A DNA stretch of 9,969 bases from Desulfobacteraceae bacterium (GTDB taxonomy: Bacteria; Desulfobacterota; Desulfobacteria; Desulfobacterales; DAOWNP01): assembly GCA_030642545.1 (NCBI GenBank), contig DAOWNP010000064.1:1-9969 (forward strand), written 5' to 3'. Shown here one piece after another: positions 6,952 through 9,969 of this stretch. Each line of letters begins with the position of its first letter. Position 1 is the stretch's first letter. The notes beneath the pieces are model-generated. The model did no database searches. It was given only the letters and a program-made list of their open reading frames with translations, and was not told where the DNA came from. A program made the position numbers and the translations under genes.

Positions 6952-7842
6952 ATGGAAAATTCAAAAAATATTTCATATGGTCCGTTATGTCCGTTACTTC
7001 CAATTGCTTTAAATAAACACTTAAAAGCTTATGAGCTTGAACATGATGATTTTTATACAATAACAGATAAAAAAGGGTTTAAATATTACAGGGTTGATAT
7101 TAAACATACAGATTTTTCAAAGTTAAAAAAAATTATTGAAGAATGTAAAAATATAGAAAATAAAAACTGGAATGCACAAAGTGATTTCTATGAATATATT
7201 ATGGAACGGGACTTATTAATTTATATTTTAAAAGATAATAAAATAGCCGGATTTTTTTTGCTTTCATACTGGGTGAGTGACAGATATATTGTATTTGGAT
7301 TTGATGAAGCAATAGTAAAAAAAGTCTACAGGGGCGTAAACCTTGCTCTTGCAATGTGCGGTCTTGCTTCAAGAACTTTATACCTTAAATTTTCAAAACA
7401 GAAACAAAAGTTTAAATATGTAATGCAAATTCTTACTCCAAATATATCTGTAATAAATGGTATATATAAATACAGATTTCTTTTTGCAACTATGGAGGCC
7501 AGTACTTTTAAACCCGATAAAAATCTGATGAAAATTCATGATAAACTTCTTTTGCGGGAAAAAACAACGCTTGTTAATAAAGATTATTCTTTTTTTTTCG
7601 AAAATATATTTCCAGGGTCAATTAAGAAAACAGATAAAAAAATAAAATGTCCGGAAAAACTAAAAAAGATGATTCCTCCTGAAGTTGATTTTATTAAAAG
7701 GGGAGATTCTTTTGCTTTTTTGGCATCTTTTTCTATGTTGACGTGTTTGCCTGGAATTACAACACTTATGTTTAAGTGTTTTGGGAAAAAATATTTGACT
7801 AATAATAATATTGGTATTTTTTTAAAAAACCTTCTGCTCTAA
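6952..7842 (+). CDS. Unrecognised protein with degenerate GNAT-like core, paralogue copy 1 (intact)
   Basis: I do not recognise this 296-residue protein by name. Residues 87-145 look like the centre of a GNAT acyltransferase: strand DLLIYILKDNKIAGFFLLSYW (87-107), strand RYIVFGF, then VKKVYRGVNLALAM (122-135). The RGVNLA there occupies the place of the usual R-G-x-G-x-G/A acyl-CoA pyrophosphate loop, with Asn instead of the central Gly. KYRFLFATM (173-181) may be the later GNAT strand. The C-terminal part is specific to this family: KCPEKLKKMIPPEVDFI (232-248) and a hydrophobic, Cys-containing segment at about 253-276. No signal peptide is seen. A close paralogue (roughly three quarters identical by eye) lies 1,393 bp downstream. 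The start is supported by AAAAGG nine bases upstream and by conservation of MENSKNISYG in both copies. Catalysis or substrate cannot be stated. Confidence 0.7.
   Translation: MENSKNISYGPLCPLLPIALNKHLKAYELEHDDFYTITDKKGFKYYRVDIKHTDFSKLKKIIEECKNIENKNWNAQSDFYEYIMERDLLIYILKDNKIAGFFLLSYWVSDRYIVFGFDEAIVKKVYRGVNLALAMCGLASRTLYLKFSKQKQKFKYVMQILTPNISVINGIYKYRFLFATMEASTFKPDKNLMKIHDKLLLREKTTLVNKDYSFFFENIFPGSIKKTDKKIKCPEKLKKMIPPEVDFIKRGDSFAFLASFSMLTCLPGITTLMFKCFGKKYLTNNNIGIFLKNLLL
6982..6999 (+). repeat. 9-bp in-frame tandem repeat within GNAT-like copy 1
   Basis: CCGTTATGT is followed directly by CCGTTACTT (7 of 9 identical), encoding PLC-PLL. Copy 2 has only one unit (SLL), so copy 1 gained, or copy 2 lost, three codons after the duplication. 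Confidence 0.55.
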
Positions 7843-7873
7843 ATATAATCTCACCCCCTGTTTTTTCTGTCAA

Positions 7874-7899
7874 CCTGTAGAACAGAAATTCTACATAGG
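7874..7899 (+). terminator. Stem-loop downstream of GNAT-like copy 1
   Basis: TGTAGAA (7876-7882) and TTCTACA (7889-7895) form a perfect 7-bp stem with a CAGAAA loop. CC before and GG after can add two pairs across a 2-nt bulge. It begins about 30 bases after the stop codon. The following tail is only moderately T-rich, so it may be a weak terminator or a 3'-end stabilising hairpin. Confidence 0.35.
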
Positions 7900-7988
7900 T
7901 CTTGTAAGTTATTTTGTTTCCCCTCCTAATTGATAAAATCGAATTTAATAGCAGCGTATTTTTTTTGTTAAAAAATAGTGTAATTTAT

Positions 7989-8067
7989 ATGAAAGTCTTT
8001 TTTAATACTGTTATTTCAATATATTACAAATAGTCAAAAAATCTTACCTTTGACCATAGACTTTCAT
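7989..8067 (+). repeat. 10-bp inverted repeat
   Basis: ATGAAAGTCT at 7989-7998 is perfectly complementary to AGACTTTCAT at 8058-8067, with 59 bp between. The inner sequence is AT-rich and non-coding. It may be the ends of a tiny element remnant or a long stem-loop; no target duplication was seen. Confidence 0.4.
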
Positions 8068-8100
8068 GCTTTGTTGTGGTCGACAGGTCGTGGTGGTTTT

Positions 8101-8344
8101 TTAAATAGTTATTTTATTGACAAGGTTAAACTAAAAATCATATTAAATGCTTGGTATCTGATAAGCTCTTTCTTTAAATAACAATTTTCACTTGGTAGAT
8201 TTGATTTATAAGTTATACAAAACAAAATAGCTATAATAAAGGATCAGAACCAGTTTTTCAACGCAAAAAAATTAGATAAATTAATGTTTTGTAACAGCTT
8301 TTTGATGTGGTTACAATATAATGTAGTGTAAAAGGTATTTTAGT
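8101..8344 (+). repeat. Leader region of GNAT-like copy 2, homologous to that of copy 1
   Basis: This is the second copy of the leader described at 6724-6951, with the same ordered conserved blocks up to the start codon. The main differences are a small insertion around AAAATTAGATAAATTAATG (near 8266-8285) and drift between blocks. Conservation here is better than in the spacers, although the gene below is frameshifted. Confidence 0.75.
8117..8144 (+). promoter_or_regulatory. Sigma-70-type promoter for GNAT-like copy 2
   Basis: TTGACA (8117-8122), a 16-bp spacer and CATATT (8139-8144). It is equivalent to the copy 1 promoter, with a poorer -10. ATATTA with a 17-bp spacer is an alternative reading. 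Confidence 0.5.
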
Positions 8345-9234
8345 ATGGAAAATTCAAAAAATATTTCATATGGTTCATTACTTCCGATTACTTTAAATAA
8401 AAATTTAAACGTTTATGAGCTTGAGTATGATGATTTTTATACAATAACAGATAATAACGGGTTTAGATATTACAGGGTTGATATTAAATATACAGATTTT
8501 TCAAAGTTAGAAAAAATTATTAATGCCTGTAAAGAGATAGAAGATAAAAGCTGGAATGCTCAGGATGATTTTTATGAATATATTAGGGAACGGGATTTAT
8601 TAATTTATATTTTAAAAAATAATAAATTAGCAGGATTTCTTCTGCTTTCATACTGGGTAAGTGATAATCATATTATATTTGGGTTTGATGAAACAATGGT
8701 AAAAAAAGCACATAGGGGAGCGAACCTTGCTCTTGCGATGTGTGGTCTTGCTGCAAGAACTCTATACATTAAATTTTCAAAACAAAAAAAGATTAGATAT
8801 GTAATACAGGTTATTACTCCAAATTTAGGTGTAATAAAGGGTATGCACAAATACAGGTTTCTTTTTGTAACCATGGCCAATGCTTTTAAACCTGATAATA
8901 ATCTGATGAAAATACACGACAAACTTCTTTTGAGAGAGAAAAAACAACACTTGTTAATAAAGATTATCCTTTTTTTCTTACAAATATGTTTCCAGGATCA
9001 GTTAAAAAGACAAATAAACAAATAAAATGCCCGGAAAAACTGAAAAATATGATTCCTCCTGAGATTGACTTTATTGACAGGGGAGATTCATTTGCTTTTA
9101 TGGCTGCTTTTTCTAAATTCTCATGTTTGCCTGGAATTACAACTGTTATGTTTAAATGTTTTGGTAAAAGATATTTAAGTAACAAAAATATTGGTATTTT
9201 CACAAAAAGTTTCTCATTAAAAACACACCAATAA
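8345..9234 (+). pseudogene. GNAT-like paralogue copy 2, frameshifted by a 2-nt insertion
   Basis: Residues 1-198 match copy 1 closely, including MENSKNISYG, the VKKAHRGANLALAM loop region and MKIHDKLLLRE. At 8932-8940 copy 2 reads GAGAGAGAA where copy 1 is two bases shorter. The original frame is thereby lost and the reading ends at 9025 after 226 residues, the last 25 or so unlike copy 1. The original C-terminal third continues without a stop in the shifted frame to 9234, with KCPEKLKNMIPPEIDFIDRGDSF and CLPGITTVMFKCFG matching copy 1. An ATG at 8986 could start this piece alone, but I see no good ribosome binding site. Removing two bases restores a protein of about 296 residues. The downstream frame is clean, so the break is recent or is bypassed: a run of six A follows the insertion, and a -1 slip there would rejoin the frames. 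A simple pseudogene is the likelier view. Confidence 0.75.
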
Positions 9235-9627
9235 AGTGGTGCTAACTTGAAGCATCGGCGTTCATTAAAATAATAATGTAGCTTATTAAGTGAGTGTTGT
9301 TATCTTTAAAAAAACACTGTTCTGTAAAGCTTCTATAATAGTATATATACTTAGAAGTTAATATTGAAAGATCGTTAGAAAATATTTGGTACTGATATGG
9401 GTGTGGTATATGTTAAGTGCTAATAAAATAAATTTTTTGGGTCCATTTATCTAAAATATACAACTTTACTCTTTACATTGAAAAGTATTAGTTTATTAAT
9501 GCTATTTATGAATAATAAAATAAGAAATAAATACTACTATCAGCTTATTGAAACTATAACTAAAATACTATATCTTGTGATATGAAAAAAAGTGAAGATA
9601 CATAAATTTTAGATTGGAGTAGTAATA
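9235..9627 (+). other. Intergenic region of about 390 bp with no gene seen
   Basis: I find no convincing reading frame. Weak structures include TAATAA/TTATTA around a 6-nt loop (9271-9288) and AGTGTT/AACACT around a 14-nt loop (9293-9318), either of which could end transcription of the preceding locus. The remainder is very AT-rich, with the promoter candidate for the next gene near its end. Confidence 0.5.
9548..9576 (+). promoter_or_regulatory. Possible sigma-70 promoter for the 9628 gene
   Basis: TTGAAA (9548-9553), a 17-bp spacer and TATCTT (9571-9576), about 50 bases before the start codon of the downstream gene. The spacing is good, but the AT-rich background lowers certainty. Confidence 0.4.
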
Positions 9628-9900
9628 ATGAGGAATTTAAAACGATTTTATTTGATAATTATTTTTTTGGTTGTAGTTAGTATTTTTGTTTTAAATGGAT
9701 ATAGTAGTAGTGGTAGCGGTGTGGATGGTCATACACTGTTTTTTGTAGAAGATTCTGAAGGTGTAACTGATCAAATAAAAAAAAATTTTTCAATTAAAAC
9801 AAGTATTATAAAGAACGTGGATGAAATAACTTCCACAAATAGGCACATAGATTTAGAGTTAGATTTGTTCGATCTGAAAACTCAAAGACAGATGGAATAG
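9628..9900 (+). CDS. Short envelope protein, probably a decayed lipoprotein gene
   Basis: I do not recognise this 90-residue product. It begins MRNLKRF, followed by a hydrophobic stretch at 8-23, then SSSGSGVDG, a typical lipoprotein signal peptide and Ser/Gly linker. However, the position expected to be the lipobox Cys is Tyr25 (VLNGY; codon TAT, one base from TGT). The rest (FFVEDSEGVTDQIKKNFSIK...) reads as a small soluble domain. The ORF ends at a TAG at 9898-9900, but the overlapping frame continues without a stop from 9843 to a TGA at 9948-9950, as RFVRSENSKTDGIAGSFDVF and so on. This looks like the true C-terminus after a one-base loss near 9861. A GGAG site eight bases upstream supports the ATG. 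It may be a recently broken lipoprotein gene or simply a short secreted or membrane-anchored protein. Confidence 0.55.
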   Translation: MRNLKRFYLIIIFLVVVSIFVLNGYSSSGSGVDGHTLFFVEDSEGVTDQIKKNFSIKTSIIKNVDEITSTNRHIDLELDLFDLKTQRQME

Positions 9901-9969
9901 CTGGCTCTTTTGATGTTTTTGTGATTTTAGATCGGGCAAAGATGACCTGAATCTATTATGTATAATTGC

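Larger units (their letters stand above)
7843..8100 (+). other. Unique spacer between the two GNAT-like copies
   Basis: I see no gene here. The stretch is not part of the duplicated unit. It contains the stem-loop near 7885, a widely spaced 10-bp inverted repeat (7989-7998 and 8058-8067) and a locally GC-rich segment at about 8076-8096 (GTGGTCGACAGGTCG...) just before the second leader begins. It could be the scar of the duplication or of a lost element. Confidence 0.5.

Noticed and set aside
8668..9203. Minus-strand open frames opposite GNAT-like copy 2 (8668-8922 and 8964-9203)
   Set aside because: They mirror the conserved coding strand of copy 2 and lack start signals.
9238..9265. Integron attC-like look of GCTAAC followed by CGGCGTT
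   Set aside because: The core does not fit the RYYYAAC consensus, no complementary inner sites follow, and no integrase or cassette array is seen.
9580..9606. Tiny reading frame ATGAAAAAAAGTGAAGATAC.. before the last gene
   Set aside because: It has only seven codons, no ribosome binding site and no similarity; chance in AT-rich DNA.
1..9969. CRISPR array, tRNA, rRNA, transposase or integrase
   Set aside because: No regular short repeats, cloverleaf-like segments or recombinase motifs were found on reading both strands.

Overview
The window is AT-rich and compact. It holds ordinary bacterial housekeeping genes on the left and a more accessory, partly decayed stretch on the right. The style of the proteins (Lys/Ile/Asn-rich), the RadA and HisJ-type genes, the MltB-like and SLT-type lytic transglycosylases and the signal-peptide lipoprotein point to a Gram-negative bacterium. 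A low-GC Desulfobacterota (deltaproteobacterial) lineage is my best guess, but nothing in the window proves it.

Left part (1-1681, minus strand): radA (DNA repair/recombination ATPase) is followed 36 bp downstream by the start of an exported SLT-type lytic transglycosylase that runs off the window. Both genes use TTG starts with good ribosome binding sites. A 128-bp divergent intergenic region (1682-1809) probably carries back-to-back promoters.

Middle part (1810-6663, plus strand): a HisJ-type PHP phosphoesterase; a membrane-anchored or exported MltB-like lytic transglycosylase; a small two-helix membrane protein (PLDc_N type) that overlaps it by 4 bp; and a 928-residue fusion protein. The fusion has an N-terminal RelE/ParE-toxin-like domain, a complete set of SF1 (UvrD-like) helicase motifs, at least two ankyrin repeats and an unassigned C-terminal region. 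It is the most unusual protein here.

Right part (6664-9969, plus strand): two tandem paralogues of an unrecognised protein with a degenerate GNAT-like core. Each is preceded by a related leader of about 230-245 bp with a TTGACA promoter. The first copy is intact (296 aa). The second carries a 2-nt insertion in a GA tract, so its conserved C-terminal third lies in another frame. The last gene is a short envelope protein whose would-be lipobox cysteine reads Tyr and whose frame seems to break near the C-terminus. The right end therefore looks like a zone of duplication and decay.

I saw no tRNA, rRNA, CRISPR array, transposase or integrase. The best candidates for something new are the toxin-like/helicase/ankyrin fusion and the duplicated GNAT-like family with its conserved leader. 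A link between the two is only suggested by adjacency.
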